Assembly (NCBI GenBank): GCA_030849805.1
Contig: JASANZ010002269.1
Location: forward strand, 62,001-126,000
From: Sergeia podlipaevii
Taxonomy: Eukaryota; Euglenozoa; Kinetoplastea; Trypanosomatida; Trypanosomatidae
Length of the DNA stretch: 64,000 nt
Direction: 5' to 3'
Position numbers and translations under genes: made by a program. Below, piece by piece: positions 1 through 9,087 of the stretch. How positions within the stretch are numbered: the stretch's first letter is position 1; each line of letters starts with the position of its first letter. Below the pieces are notes generated by a model. The model did not search any database and had not been told where the DNA came from. It was given only the letters and a program-made list of their open reading frames with translations.

Positions 1-715
1 CTGTTCTTATTATTATCATTTTTTTAGCATTGTTTCCGTTGCTTGGAATCTGCCATGCAGTTAGAACCTACAAAAAAAAAAATCTACTGGATTAACTGCC
101 CTTTGTATGTACCCGCCAGCGCGTGCACTTCTGCTCTAAGCGTGGGTGCGCAGTTTATTGATGCACTTGCTACTTTGCTTTTTTTTTTTCTTCCCCTCTT
201 CCTTCTTCCCTTTTTCATGAGGTTTTTATTGTTGTGCTCTCTTACATATATATACATATATCGGGAAGAGTTGAAGGAGTAAAAATTTTCTTCGTGAAAA
301 AAAAAGAGGACGCTATCAGTTGGTCGGTGCGAGTTTTGTGCTCTGGTCAAGTAGTTTTTATTCTCTTTATATTTATTTTATTTTCCTTTCACTTCAAGCA
401 CATTCAGACTAGGCTCGTCAGAGTACAATCAAGCTACTTCCTTCAGCACATTTTTTTCTCTATTTTAGTAAGGCACTCTCTTTTATATATAAGCAGGGCC
501 CTCGTTCAATTTCTTTTTTAAAAAAAGAATTCACAAGCGGAACACTGAAAAGGCTAATTTAAATACATATATTTTTTTTTCTTCAATTGCACGTTTTTTT
601 TTTGTCGCTTTTCTTATTACTTTTTTTTTTTTTACTTCTCTTATTGTGTTGCTCGAGTGACCAGCATTTTAATTCCGAACTAGGCAGTGCATGTGAAAAA
701 AAAAAAAAAAAGCAG
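1..715. other. Intergenic/leader DNA, no gene seen
   Basis: This is T-rich DNA without a credible reading frame; the short open frames here are built of Phe, Leu, Ile and Tyr, as expected from T-runs. A pyrimidine tract at about 620-650 precedes the helicase gene. The end of any upstream gene lies outside the window. Confidence 0.7.
656..657 (+). promoter_or_regulatory. Candidate spliced-leader acceptor for the helicase gene
   Basis: This is the first AG after the T-rich tract at about 620-650. It would leave a 5' leader of about 58 nt before the ATG at 716. AGs at 663-664 and 681-682 are alternatives. It is inferred from the general kinetoplastid rule of pyrimidine tract followed by AG. Confidence 0.4.
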
Positions 716-3700
716 ATGACAAGTCATCAAGCGTCATGCCCTCTTGCCTCCAACTGGACTGCTGAGAAGAATGCCTGTGTGGACTGGTCCAGTCCTGAGG
801 ATGCTCTCTGCAACGGCTTTACACTACTCCAGCTGCTAGAGATGCATCCAAAGTTAGCCACACACTTGAACGCACGCAAGGAGGAGAAGCAGTCACTCAA
901 GACTGTATTTCTGTCTCCACAGCAGCATGATGCGCAGGTCGCCGCGCTGCAGCAGTGGCACTCCGCTGGACTACTAAGCGAGCGCGCAGAAAGGTGGTGT
1001 CGATACTGTGGTAAGAAGGGACACACACGACTAGGCTGCTCGGTGCGCGAGACAGAGACAGCAGCTGGCGCAGTCGCAGACGTGGAAGCTGCCAGCGAGG
1101 CTACTGTTACCGGCTCTCAGGTCAAAAAACCAGTGTTCAGTGTAATTGCGAAGTTTCACGCGCACCAGCAGCACCTAGAACGTCTGAAGTTGCTAGAGGA
1201 GAAGAAACGCCACCTGGAAATGTCCAGCACTGGTAAGAGCATCGGGAGACCGCAGCAGCAGCAGCAGCGCTGGCAGAACCAAAAGCAGCAACAGCACCAG
1301 AGGCGAGGTGGGGGCAGACCTGGAGCTCAGTCGCCGTCTAGGCCCAACCGCGATCTTCAGCTCTTCTCAGAAGAGCGCCGCCGTGGTATTGTGGGCCGCA
1401 TGGATACCCAGTACAACATTGGCTTTGTACGTGTGGCAGATGTGGGCGACATAAAATTCTTTATTGACCGCGTTGACTACGGTGTGAAGGAGGTCGCAGT
1501 TGGGGATGCTGTCACGCTCAAAGTAGATCACAGTCGTGACTATCCGCTTGCTGTAGATGTGCGACCCGAGAGACCCGTGGTATCTTTGGATGACGCCATG
1601 CGCTTTGTGAATCGCTGCCGCACGTGTAGACAGCCGGTCACCGTTCTTGCGATGTTGCTCGCGCACCAACACGAGTGGTATGAGGTGCTGCGCTTGGTGC
1701 GCTCCACCGCGAGGACAGAGAGCACTGCATACGTTAGGGGTGTTCACACGCTTATTGAGCTCATCACCTTCACAGGGAACAGGGACCCCATTCATCTCAA
1801 TGTACTGCAGGAGTTTCTTAGAATGACGATATCGAGGCCTCCGCAGCGCCAGCAGGCCGGCGCAAGCGGCACTGTTCCTGCTTCTGCTGTGGTGCCTACA
1901 GCTAATGAGCCCGTGGGGGATCGATTTTTTCCTGACATGGTGCTTGCCGCGCTTGAGGTCCAGTTGCGTAGTCTCAATGATCTTGTGAGTAGTGCTGCCT
2001 CTCAGTCGCCGCCGCCGCCGCCGCCGCAGCAGCAGCAGCAGCTGCAGCCGCAGGTCCATTTAGCGGCAATGGTTGACCAATGGGTGGAGGTGGTTGTTTT
2101 TATAGTCTTGCTACGTCAATACACTGATATCAGCGTGGAAACGATAGCGCCACTGCGAGATGCCATCGAGGGTTTTGCTCGTCAATACACCCCCTCAGTG
2201 CCAGCGGTGCACCAGTATAAGATGGAGGTGGCGGTGCGTAAGTTGCACAAGGCGACGGCGGCTCGCGCTTTGATGGAGCTTATCCCCACCGCTGCCGAGT
2301 TTGCTGTGCCCGTGCCTAACCCCGACTCCCCCTTCTTTTCAACTAACCTACCAGTCAGTGGGCAGAAGGTATATACCAACACGGAAGAATTTGTAGAGGA
2401 CCAGTGCCGCTTGCTGCGCGCGGACACATTTGAGGCGGTCAGTCGCCTCCTCCCCGCAGCCTGCTTCAAGCTTCTTGGGTGGGAACCCACCGCCAGCACT
2501 ATCTCAGATCTCGAGCATGCCTGCGTGTACGACCACGTGCGTTTTATGGGCGAAGTTATAACACGCGACAAGGACTTCTCTAACCCTCTGAGTTATATGT
2601 TTCAGGTGAAGCCTCGCAGCAACAAGGCCAATCTCCGAGCCCACTTACATCAAGGCACCACCGTGTGCTTTTCTACAGGTCTTTATCCTACCGTGATGGA
2701 CGCGAGAGAGCTGTTCTGGGGTGTCGTGACCTCGTGTGACGCCACACTGATGAAGGCAGGTGTGATCGTAGTATCCCCGTGCGAGAGCAGCGCACCTTTT
2801 TCAAAGCTAATAGAGAATCTAGATCGTAATGTGAAAGGAGACAAGCTAACCAGCTCAGTGCTGCTGGAGACGCCTATCTTTATTGCTGGCTACATGGGTA
2901 TTATGAAGGCGCTCTACGCCTTTACAGGGCCTCTTGCGATGTCGCTCCCGCTTGCTCGTCACATCGTGGGTCCCCAGGCAGTCTCAGCCACAAGCGGAGG
3001 CGATGGCTTTGCGAAATCAGCTTCCGCGGTGCGGGATGGTAGCCACCTCATTGGGTATATCCCCCCGCACTGTGAATTTGCTTTTCGTGAGCTGGCGGAC
3101 GGCATGCGTAGCCGCTTCTCTCTCGACGCAGGTCAAGATGCTGTTGTCTCACGTCTACCGACATCAGAGGTGCTTCTTGTGCAAGGTCCTCCTGGCACTG
3201 GCAAGTCTTTCATTGGGTGTCGCGTCGTGGAAACGTACGTGCGGTACAAGCAGCTCGTCGCATCTGGCGATATTCTTCAGAAGGTGAGCATTGACATGTT
3301 GACCTCAACCAGACCCGAGGACCTGCTTCCCCACGTTGGACCTGTTGTGGTCATCACTTACAAGAATCATGCTCTCGATGAGTTCCTTGTTGACTTGCTT
3401 GACAGCGGCCTCTGGGACAACCCGAGACCACGTGTTGGACAGCAGCTGGCGGCTGGTGCGGCCGCTGCTCTAGCGACGAGTACAACGGCAGCGACGGCGG
3501 GTGGAAGTAAGAACGCTGCTGATGGCTTCCCCAACGGCCGTCGCCTCCTGCGTATTGGTGGTCGCTCCAAGGAGTCACGTCTTGCGCCACACAACCTCAA
3601 TAGTTTGCTGCACAGCGTAACGGACAAGTCCGCGATCAACAGCATGAAGGAGCGGATTTATGTGCTCAATCAGCGGTTGGAGAGACTCACCAAGGAGGTG

Positions 3701-5362
3701 CAGTACCTGGAAGCAGGCCGCGTGCCACGCTCCTACTTTGAGCGTTGGCTCACCCCGGAGCAGCGTCGGCACATCTCCTTTGAGGAGCGCGATGCATGGC
3801 TGCGTGGGGAGAAGTACATTGGCATTGCAAACACCACAGTCGATGCACGCACGGATGTTCTGCAGTTGTTGCAGACGCAGGTGGCATTTGCTATGAGTAG
3901 CAACGGTGCCTCGGCGACCACAGTAGCCGGTGGAGGTGATGCAGCAGACGGAGTTGCCTTACAAAAGCAGCAGCAGCAGGAGGAGGAGTCGATCAACGAG
4001 GACGTCTCGCTGAGTGTTTTTCAGGAAATGAAAATGGAGGATGAAAGCCGCGAGTTCAACGACCATCTGCATAGCACCTACCTCTCTGCAGAGGCGATCC
4101 ATCTTGCCCAGTTCCCGCCGGTGCGACCCCCATCTGTACCGGAGGACCTACAGTCCCTTTGGAGTCTGGATCCGGTCACCAGGCATCGATACTACGCCTA
4201 CCTCATTCAAGCAGCCATTTCCCTCAAGGCACGGGACTGCCTCATGATCATGGATGCCATCTGTAGCGCGGTCACGATTCGCAACCACGCGATTGACGAG
4301 GCAAAGTTGTCGCTTCTGATGGGTGCGGATGTGATTGGCCTCACCACGACGGGTTGTGCGATGAACCAGAACTTGTTGCGCTCACTGCGTCCCAGCGTGC
4401 TGGTTGTGGAAGAGGCCGCTGAGGTGTTAGAGTCCCAGTTGCTTGCCTGCATGACAGACTCACTTCAGCAAATTGTGCTCATTGGTGACCACTATCAGCT
4501 AAAGCCGAAGGTGGAGACGTTTGAGTATGAGAAGGTGAACCACCTCAACCTCTCCCTCTTTGAGAGACTGGCCCGGCACATCAAGCCGATCTGCCTTACA
4601 GAGCAGAGGCGTATGCATCCCATTATCGCCGCCCTCGTGCGTCCCTTTTACGATACTCAAGTACTGCTTGACCATCCGCTGCTCTCCACACGGCCGCTGC
4701 TCACTGCGAGCGGTACGGAGTACGTGGATCACGTGCCAGGACTTGCAAAGCGCGTCTTCTTCTGGCGACACCACCACCCCGAGGAGGAGGCGCCAACCAG
4801 CCGGAGTAAAATTAATACGCGCGAGATTCGCATGGTGCAGCAGATCGTGAGCCACCTCACCGCGGAAGGCGTTATGCAGAAGTCCGTGACGGTTATCACG
4901 CCGTATCTTGGGCAGTGCCGTATGCTGCGTAGTGTGATGCGGCTTGCTTCGCTTCCCGATGTGCGAGTGAGCACCGTGGATATGTATCAGGGTGATGAGA
5001 ATGATATTATTATCCTTTCACTGGTGCGTACGGAGAAGCTGACGGAGTTCATCCGTATGCGCAATCGGCTCATCGTGTCCTGCTCGCGTGCGCGATTCGG
5101 AATGGTTATTGTCGGTAACGATAAGTTGCTGCGTCAGTCGCCGCACTGGATGCAGGTACTGGACAGTCTCACCGCGCAGGGTTGCGTCGGCCATGAGCTG
5201 CCCATTACGTTCAGCAGTATGCCGGGCGTAGTGAAGATGATGCAAGTGCATGGCGTGACGTCTGCCCGTGCCCTTGAGCAGAGCTTTGAAGAAGACACGG
5301 TTCACGCCGCAGCGGCGGTTGAGCAGGAAGAGGAAGGCGCCACAGCAGCAGGAAGCTCTTAG
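716..5362 (+). CDS. UPF1/ZNFX1-like SF1 RNA helicase with CCHC zinc knuckle and cold-shock-like domain
   Basis: The product is 1,548 residues. A CCHC knuckle sits at Cys95, Cys98, His103 and Cys108. A segment at about 222-285 has the pattern of a cold-shock/OB fold (GIVGRMD..., GFVRV, DIKFFID, GDAVTLKV). The C-terminal half carries the superfamily 1 helicase motifs: Walker A GPPGTGKS with Lys830, motif Ia VVITYKNHALDE, motif II with EEAA at about 1232, motif III GDHYQL, motif IV EQRRMHP, motif V VSTVDMYQGDE and motif VI VSCSRARFG. About 400 residues lie between Walker A and motif II, as in UPF1- and ZNFX1-type helicases. The expected role is ATP-driven remodelling of RNA or RNP; the exact ortholog is not settled. 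The frame stays open upstream to a TTG at 587, but that part is translated poly-T, so the ATG at 716 is preferred. CAG and CCG runs encode short poly-Gln and poly-Pro stretches. Confidence 0.9.
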   Translation: MTSHQASCPLASNWTAEKNACVDWSSPEDALCNGFTLLQLLEMHPKLATHLNARKEEKQSLKTVFLSPQQHDAQVAALQQWHSAGLLSERAERWCRYCGKKGHTRLGCSVRETETAAGAVADVEAASEATVTGSQVKKPVFSVIAKFHAHQQHLERLKLLEEKKRHLEMSSTGKSIGRPQQQQQRWQNQKQQQHQRRGGGRPGAQSPSRPNRDLQLFSEERRRGIVGRMDTQYNIGFVRVADVGDIKFFIDRVDYGVKEVAVGDAVTLKVDHSRDYPLAVDVRPERPVVSLDDAMRFVNRCRTCRQPVTVLAMLLAHQHEWYEVLRLVRSTARTESTAYVRGVHTLIELITFTGNRDPIHLNVLQEFLRMTISRPPQRQQAGASGTVPASAVVPTANEPVGDRFFPDMVLAALEVQLRSLNDLVSSAASQSPPPPPPQQQQQLQPQVHLAAMVDQWVEVVVFIVLLRQYTDISVETIAPLRDAIEGFARQYTPSVPAVHQYKMEVAVRKLHKATAARALMELIPTAAEFAVPVPNPDSPFFSTNLPVSGQKVYTNTEEFVEDQCRLLRADTFEAVSRLLPAACFKLLGWEPTASTISDLEHACVYDHVRFMGEVITRDKDFSNPLSYMFQVKPRSNKANLRAHLHQGTTVCFSTGLYPTVMDARELFWGVVTSCDATLMKAGVIVVSPCESSAPFSKLIENLDRNVKGDKLTSSVLLETPIFIAGYMGIMKALYAFTGPLAMSLPLARHIVGPQAVSATSGGDGFAKSASAVRDGSHLIGYIPPHCEFAFRELADGMRSRFSLDAGQDAVVSRLPTSEVLLVQGPPGTGKSFIGCRVVETYVRYKQLVASGDILQKVSIDMLTSTRPEDLLPHVGPVVVITYKNHALDEFLVDLLDSGLWDNPRPRVGQQLAAGAAAALATSTTAATAGGSKNAADGFPNGRRLLRIGGRSKESRLAPHNLNSLLHSVTDKSAINSMKERIYVLNQRLERLTKEVQYLEAGRVPRSYFERWLTPEQRRHISFEERDAWLRGEKYIGIANTTVDARTDVLQLLQTQVAFAMSSNGASATTVAGGGDAADGVALQKQQQQEEESINEDVSLSVFQEMKMEDESREFNDHLHSTYLSAEAIHLAQFPPVRPPSVPEDLQSLWSLDPVTRHRYYAYLIQAAISLKARDCLMIMDAICSAVTIRNHAIDEAKLSLLMGADVIGLTTTGCAMNQNLLRSLRPSVLVVEEAAEVLESQLLACMTDSLQQIVLIGDHYQLKPKVETFEYEKVNHLNLSLFERLARHIKPICLTEQRRMHPIIAALVRPFYDTQVLLDHPLLSTRPLLTASGTEYVDHVPGLAKRVFFWRHHHPEEEAPTSRSKINTREIRMVQQIVSHLTAEGVMQKSVTVITPYLGQCRMLRSVMRLASLPDVRVSTVDMYQGDENDIIILSLVRTEKLTEFIRMRNRLIVSCSRARFGMVIVGNDKLLRQSPHWMQVLDSLTAQGCVGHELPITFSSMPGVVKMMQVHGVTSARALEQSFEEDTVHAAAAVEQEEEGATAAGSS

Positions 5363-6307
5363 AAGTATTTTTTTGTCTTTTGGTTTGCCCTATAATGAAT
5401 CTCGAGTAAGAAGTGTGTAGGGTGATGACTGACGATTAAAAAGAAAAAAGTGAAATGGTGGTGGAGGGGGGAAGAGAGAGAGGAAGAAGGTACAGCGATA
5501 AATCTCGAAACATAAAAGAAGTCGAAGATTTTCTTTTAGGTACCAATATTAATGATAGTCGTTGCTTTTATTGTGTTTGTGTGTATATGCGTGTGTGTGT
5601 GCGTGTGTGTGTGTGTGTGTACCTGGTGAGAGATGCAATGCTGAAGGTTATGTTCTTGCACTTGTTAATATTTACCTATCTATTCACCTATATATAAGGA
5701 AAGCGCGTATACTCTACTTAATCCGCGATCCAATCAACCAAACTGGGTTCTCATTCTTTAGCATTTTTCTTTTGGAAATGATATGGGATGGCAGTGTTAT
5801 CATTTTTCTTTCTTTTTTTTACGTACTTTGAGACTTTCGAATATAACCTAATTTCATTCTACAATTGTATCCCCCCCCCTCCCACACACACGTGCACATA
5901 CGCTGCATTTTCTCTCCTCTTCTTTCCTATATTTTTTTACAAGCGGCATTCTCTCTTGTTGTTTTTTGAGAAAGCTGTGCTCTTATTCATTAGTGTGAAA
6001 TCAAAGCAATAGTAACAAATCGCTTCGTTGTACTTTACCCATCACAACCGTTCTCATTTCTCTTCCTCTAGCTACATAAAGGTAACGTACATTCTTTCTT
6101 TCCTTTTTTGTTGTTATTTTTCCTTACTAGTGGTAGTATTTTTGTTTCTTACAATTCTTGCCACTGTCGTGTTCTTATAACCGCTCATTCTGCTAAGAAT
6201 TACCGTTACTGCACGAAGCCGACATTTTCCCCATACGCAAAAGCAAACGGACGAAAAAGAGAGAGAGAGAGAGAGAGAAGGGCAAAGAGAGAACGATAGA
6301 GACAACA
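5363..6307. other. Intergenic region, no gene seen
   Basis: This is 3' UTR and intergenic DNA with a GT repeat at about 5576-5620, a C-run near 5871-5879, and a GA repeat at about 6258-6279 in the 5' leader of the next gene. No RNA gene was recognised. Confidence 0.7.
6070..6071 (+). promoter_or_regulatory. Candidate spliced-leader acceptor for the dehydrogenase gene
   Basis: A clean pyrimidine tract (about 6051-6069) ends in TAG, 237 nt before the ATG at 6308. A second pyrimidine-rich stretch with an AG near 6129 is an alternative. Confidence 0.4.
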
Positions 6308-7732
6308 ATGTCGCACGAAAAGGAAGTTGATAGTGCTCTCTCACCCTCGACTACCTCTTCGCGTTTGCCAAGCTGGGGGCCCTCGCTGCCCATTCACTGG
6401 GGCAACGTGACCGAGTGGATTGAGTGGATTCTCTCCTATGCACTGTTTCTTGCCCGTGGCACCTTTATTGCCATTGCAGACTTTTACGTCATGTACGTGC
6501 GTGTAGGATGCGTGTGGCGACAGGGACGGGAGCGGGCCCCTTCTATGGAGCGCCGTGACCTTGTCATGCAGCTCGCTCCTCAATCTCCGTGCCACAGCAA
6601 GTTGGATACGAGTATCATACTTTTGCACCTCAACACGACGTTTATTGATCGTGCCCTGTGGAACGGCTTGAGTAGCAGCTCGGCACTTCCTTCTGCCGTC
6701 GTATCTGGCATCTCGTGCGGTGGAATTGGTTTTTACACAGCGATGAACCTGCTGCTCTGTGGGTTCAACGTGCATGGTGTGGGTCGCAACCCGAAGCGTC
6801 TCCTCCATGCACAAAGCATGATGGAGATGGCGGTGGCGCGGCAGTGCCGGCTGCACAAGGAGTGGGCGGGTCGCACAGGGCGGCTGAAGGTGTACCTGTG
6901 CAACATGAGTGATACCGCTGCAGTGAGTCGTGTGTGCGGGGAGATTGGCGCGGATGCAAACCTGCGCGTGGTGGTGTGCAACGCGGGTGCCATGTGCACA
7001 CCGCCTATGCTGTCTCCAAACCACCTTGAGGAGCAATTTGCAGCTCATCACGTAGGCCACAGTCTGCTTACTCTCCGCCTTCTTCAACACCGCCTGTCTG
7101 TGCAGCAGCGGCAATCGCGGCAGTTGCCACCGCTTAGGATTGTGCTGCTCTCCTCAGCAGCCGCTGCCACCGCTGCTCCGAGTGCGGAGACGACGTTTCA
7201 CGAATGGCGGTCGCAGGCAGAGCTAGAGGCAAACTTCAGTCGCTTCAGCGGGTACGGAAATGCGAAGATGTGCGAGTTGCTCTATGCCTTTGCTCTCAGC
7301 CGCTTTGTGGAAGGGGAGCGCCGCCTGGCGGGTCAGTGCACGGTGAATGTGCTACACCCCGGTCCTATTCGTAGCCGCGTTATCCCCAACAGTGGGCTGC
7401 CGCTGCAATGGCTGACAGATGGAGATCTGGCCGCGGTGTTCCGCATGACACCAGCAATTGCCGCCCTCTATGTGGCAGACCTCGCGCTCGGGAAGCGACA
7501 CGATCGCACTACCGGACACTTTTTCAGAATGGGCGAGGATCAGTCTGAATACTACGCAGACATGGTGAGTAGACCACGCCGGCGTCGTGGGTTCTTCCTC
7601 AATTCTACGATGTTTCCAGGTATCCCAGGTCCTGCTGTGTCACTATCGCTAGAGCAACAAGAATGGCTGTGGAAGGCGACACTGAAATACTTTGAGGACA
7701 GGGGGCTGATTGAACCTGGCGTGTTTTACTAG
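6308..7732 (+). CDS. Membrane-anchored short-chain dehydrogenase/reductase
   Basis: The product is 474 residues, an NAD(P)-dependent oxidoreductase of the classical SDR family. The cofactor-binding glycine motif (GISCGGIG) starts at Gly134. It is followed by the structural NAG motif (VVCNAGAM), the catalytic-region serines (LLSSAAAA), the active-site YxxxK with Tyr316 and Lys320, and the HPGPIRS loop after it. The family is usually 250-330 residues; here an N-terminal extension of about 110 residues contains a hydrophobic segment (about 35-60) that probably anchors it in a membrane. The arrangement resembles retinol-dehydrogenase or WW-oxidoreductase-like SDRs, but the substrate cannot be read from the sequence. 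The ATG at 6308 follows a purine-rich leader and is the first in frame. Confidence 0.88.
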   Translation: MSHEKEVDSALSPSTTSSRLPSWGPSLPIHWGNVTEWIEWILSYALFLARGTFIAIADFYVMYVRVGCVWRQGRERAPSMERRDLVMQLAPQSPCHSKLDTSIILLHLNTTFIDRALWNGLSSSSALPSAVVSGISCGGIGFYTAMNLLLCGFNVHGVGRNPKRLLHAQSMMEMAVARQCRLHKEWAGRTGRLKVYLCNMSDTAAVSRVCGEIGADANLRVVVCNAGAMCTPPMLSPNHLEEQFAAHHVGHSLLTLRLLQHRLSVQQRQSRQLPPLRIVLLSSAAAATAAPSAETTFHEWRSQAELEANFSRFSGYGNAKMCELLYAFALSRFVEGERRLAGQCTVNVLHPGPIRSRVIPNSGLPLQWLTDGDLAAVFRMTPAIAALYVADLALGKRHDRTTGHFFRMGEDQSEYYADMVSRPRRRRGFFLNSTMFPGIPGPAVSLSLEQQEWLWKATLKYFEDRGLIEPGVFY

Positions 7733-8393
7733 GAAGGAGTGAGGGGTATAAAGGATGAGAAGAGAAAAGTAAATGTCATTGAAAACATATTTTCCCTCTT
7801 TTTCTCTTTTTTTATACTTTGAGAAATGGAAAAAATATATATGAACTGGTATGTGCATTGGTGGAAGAGCTGCGTAATCTTTGTGTGTATCAATGACCAC
7901 ATGGACGATGCCTCAAGAAAAGTGGAGGAGAGAATGATCAGTTCTACCAATATACTTATTAGCATATCTTATCGACCACACGCTTTTATGTGTTTCTGTT
8001 ACAATGCCCTCAATAACCAAATACATAGTAATTTTCTTTTGCTGTTTGCTACTGTAATTCCGAAGGAAATGAGGCGCTTCCTTTTCATTTTATTCACCAC
8101 AGTCATGCTTCTGTGTATTTCAGCAGTTTCTACTCTCTGGATGTATCTTTTTGCGTTTCGTCTAAAATTTTTCTACTTTTTTTTTCCTTTTGATTGAATA
8201 GAGAAGTCAGGCAGTGCTGTGTTTTGAGGTCCTCATATCTCCCCCCCCCCTCCTCACCCACCGTTCTTTTCTTCTTCTTTGCGTCTTTATTCTACTGTCT
8301 CTTAATATATATTACGACACACGTCAACTGTCTATACATACTCACGTATACATACTTATTTTTTTTTATCTAAGGAAGAGCCTTTTCTTTTTC
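7733..8393. other. Intergenic region, no gene seen
   Basis: This is the 3' UTR of the dehydrogenase gene and T-rich spacer. A 123-codon open frame (7826-8197) is dominated by Phe, Leu, Met and Ile and is judged chance. Confidence 0.65.
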
Positions 8394-8694
8394 TGCAGTT
8401 CAAAAAAGGGTAGTTGCACGAGATAAAAGCGCTTGTTTTTTTCTTTTACACGCGTTTTTGGTGCTACTCTTTTTTTTTTCCAAAGAGACATTGCAAGACA
8501 CATCTTGTCTGCGCACATTCTGCTAGAATACTTTGAATGATAAGTATTTGTCTTGGCACATTGGAGTAGCTTTCCGATTTAGATATTTATGTATATTTAT
8601 TTACTTACTATACAATTGGCAATTGCTTTATATTGGTTTACTTCGTGAGGCACTGTATATAGGAGGGCGAACCGCCCAGCACTTATATATATAT
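8394..8694 (+). repeat. Direct repeat copy 1, upstream of the N
   Basis: This block of about 300 bp recurs almost perfectly at 8696-9006. Seen differences are A at 8418 versus G at 8720, T at 8505 versus C at 8809, a T-run of 10 versus 12, and the length of the terminal TA run. It holds a pyrimidine tract with an AG (8484-8485) and a short inverted repeat GGGCG/CGCCC (about 8665-8677). It may be a true tandem duplication or two alleles placed in series. Confidence 0.9.
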
Positions 8695-8695
8695 N
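8695..8695. other. Ambiguous base (N), probable assembly join
   Basis: A single N lies inside a TA microsatellite exactly between two near-identical blocks of about 300 bp. This is the signature of a gap closed to minimal length, so the distance between the two blocks is unknown. Confidence 0.85.
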
Positions 8696-9006
8696 TGCAG
8701 TTCAAAAAAGGGTAGTTGCGCGAGATAAAAGCGCTTGTTTTTTTCTTTTACACGCGTTTTTGGTGCTACTCTTTTTTTTTTTTCCAAAGAGACATTGCAA
8801 GACACATCCTGTCTGCGCACATTCTGCTAGAATACTTTGAATGATAAGTATTTGTCTTGGCACATTGGAGTAGCTTTCCGATTTAGATATTTATGTATAT
8901 TTATTTACTTACTATACAATTGGCAATTGCTTTATATTGGTTTACTTCGTGAGGCACTGTATATAGGAGGGCGAACCGCCCAGCACTTATATATATATAT
9001 ATATAT
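8696..9006 (+). repeat. Direct repeat copy 2, 5' leader of the beta-helix gene
   Basis: This is the second copy of the block at 8394-8694, ending in a longer TA run, then unique sequence. A pyrimidine tract with AG at 8788-8789 makes it the likely trans-splicing region of the next gene. The block contains a 10-codon upstream open frame (ATG at 8841, TAG at 8871-8873) that would lie in the leader. Confidence 0.88.
8788..8789 (+). promoter_or_regulatory. Candidate spliced-leader acceptor for the giant beta-helix gene
   Basis: The AG follows a run of 12 T after a pyrimidine-rich stretch. The same site occurs in repeat copy 1 at 8484-8485, so the gene may have two equivalent acceptors if the duplication is real. 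Confidence 0.35.
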
Positions 9007-9087
9007 CCTTTACAGGGGTAGTAGGTCAGCTTTGAATTCTCCTCCCTTCCCCAAGGTGTTCACATTGTTTTGAAAAAGGAAGTGGTA

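Noticed and set aside
587..715. Apparent signal peptide on the helicase gene
   Set aside because: The Leu/Phe-rich stretch is poly-T translation from a TTG codon; the acceptor AG and the ATG at 716 lie downstream.
6258..6279. GA repeat as a possible regulatory element
   Set aside because: It is a simple microsatellite in a leader; similar repeats occur throughout the spacers.
6341..7114. Minus-strand open frame of 257 codons
   Set aside because: It is antisense to the dehydrogenase whose active-site motifs are clear; His/Arg-rich shadow composition.
7826..8197. ATG-initiated 123-codon frame downstream of the dehydrogenase gene
   Set aside because: Its composition (Phe, Met, Ile, Tyr, Cys) matches T-rich spacer DNA, and it shows no motif or organised membrane pattern beyond T-run Phe stretches.
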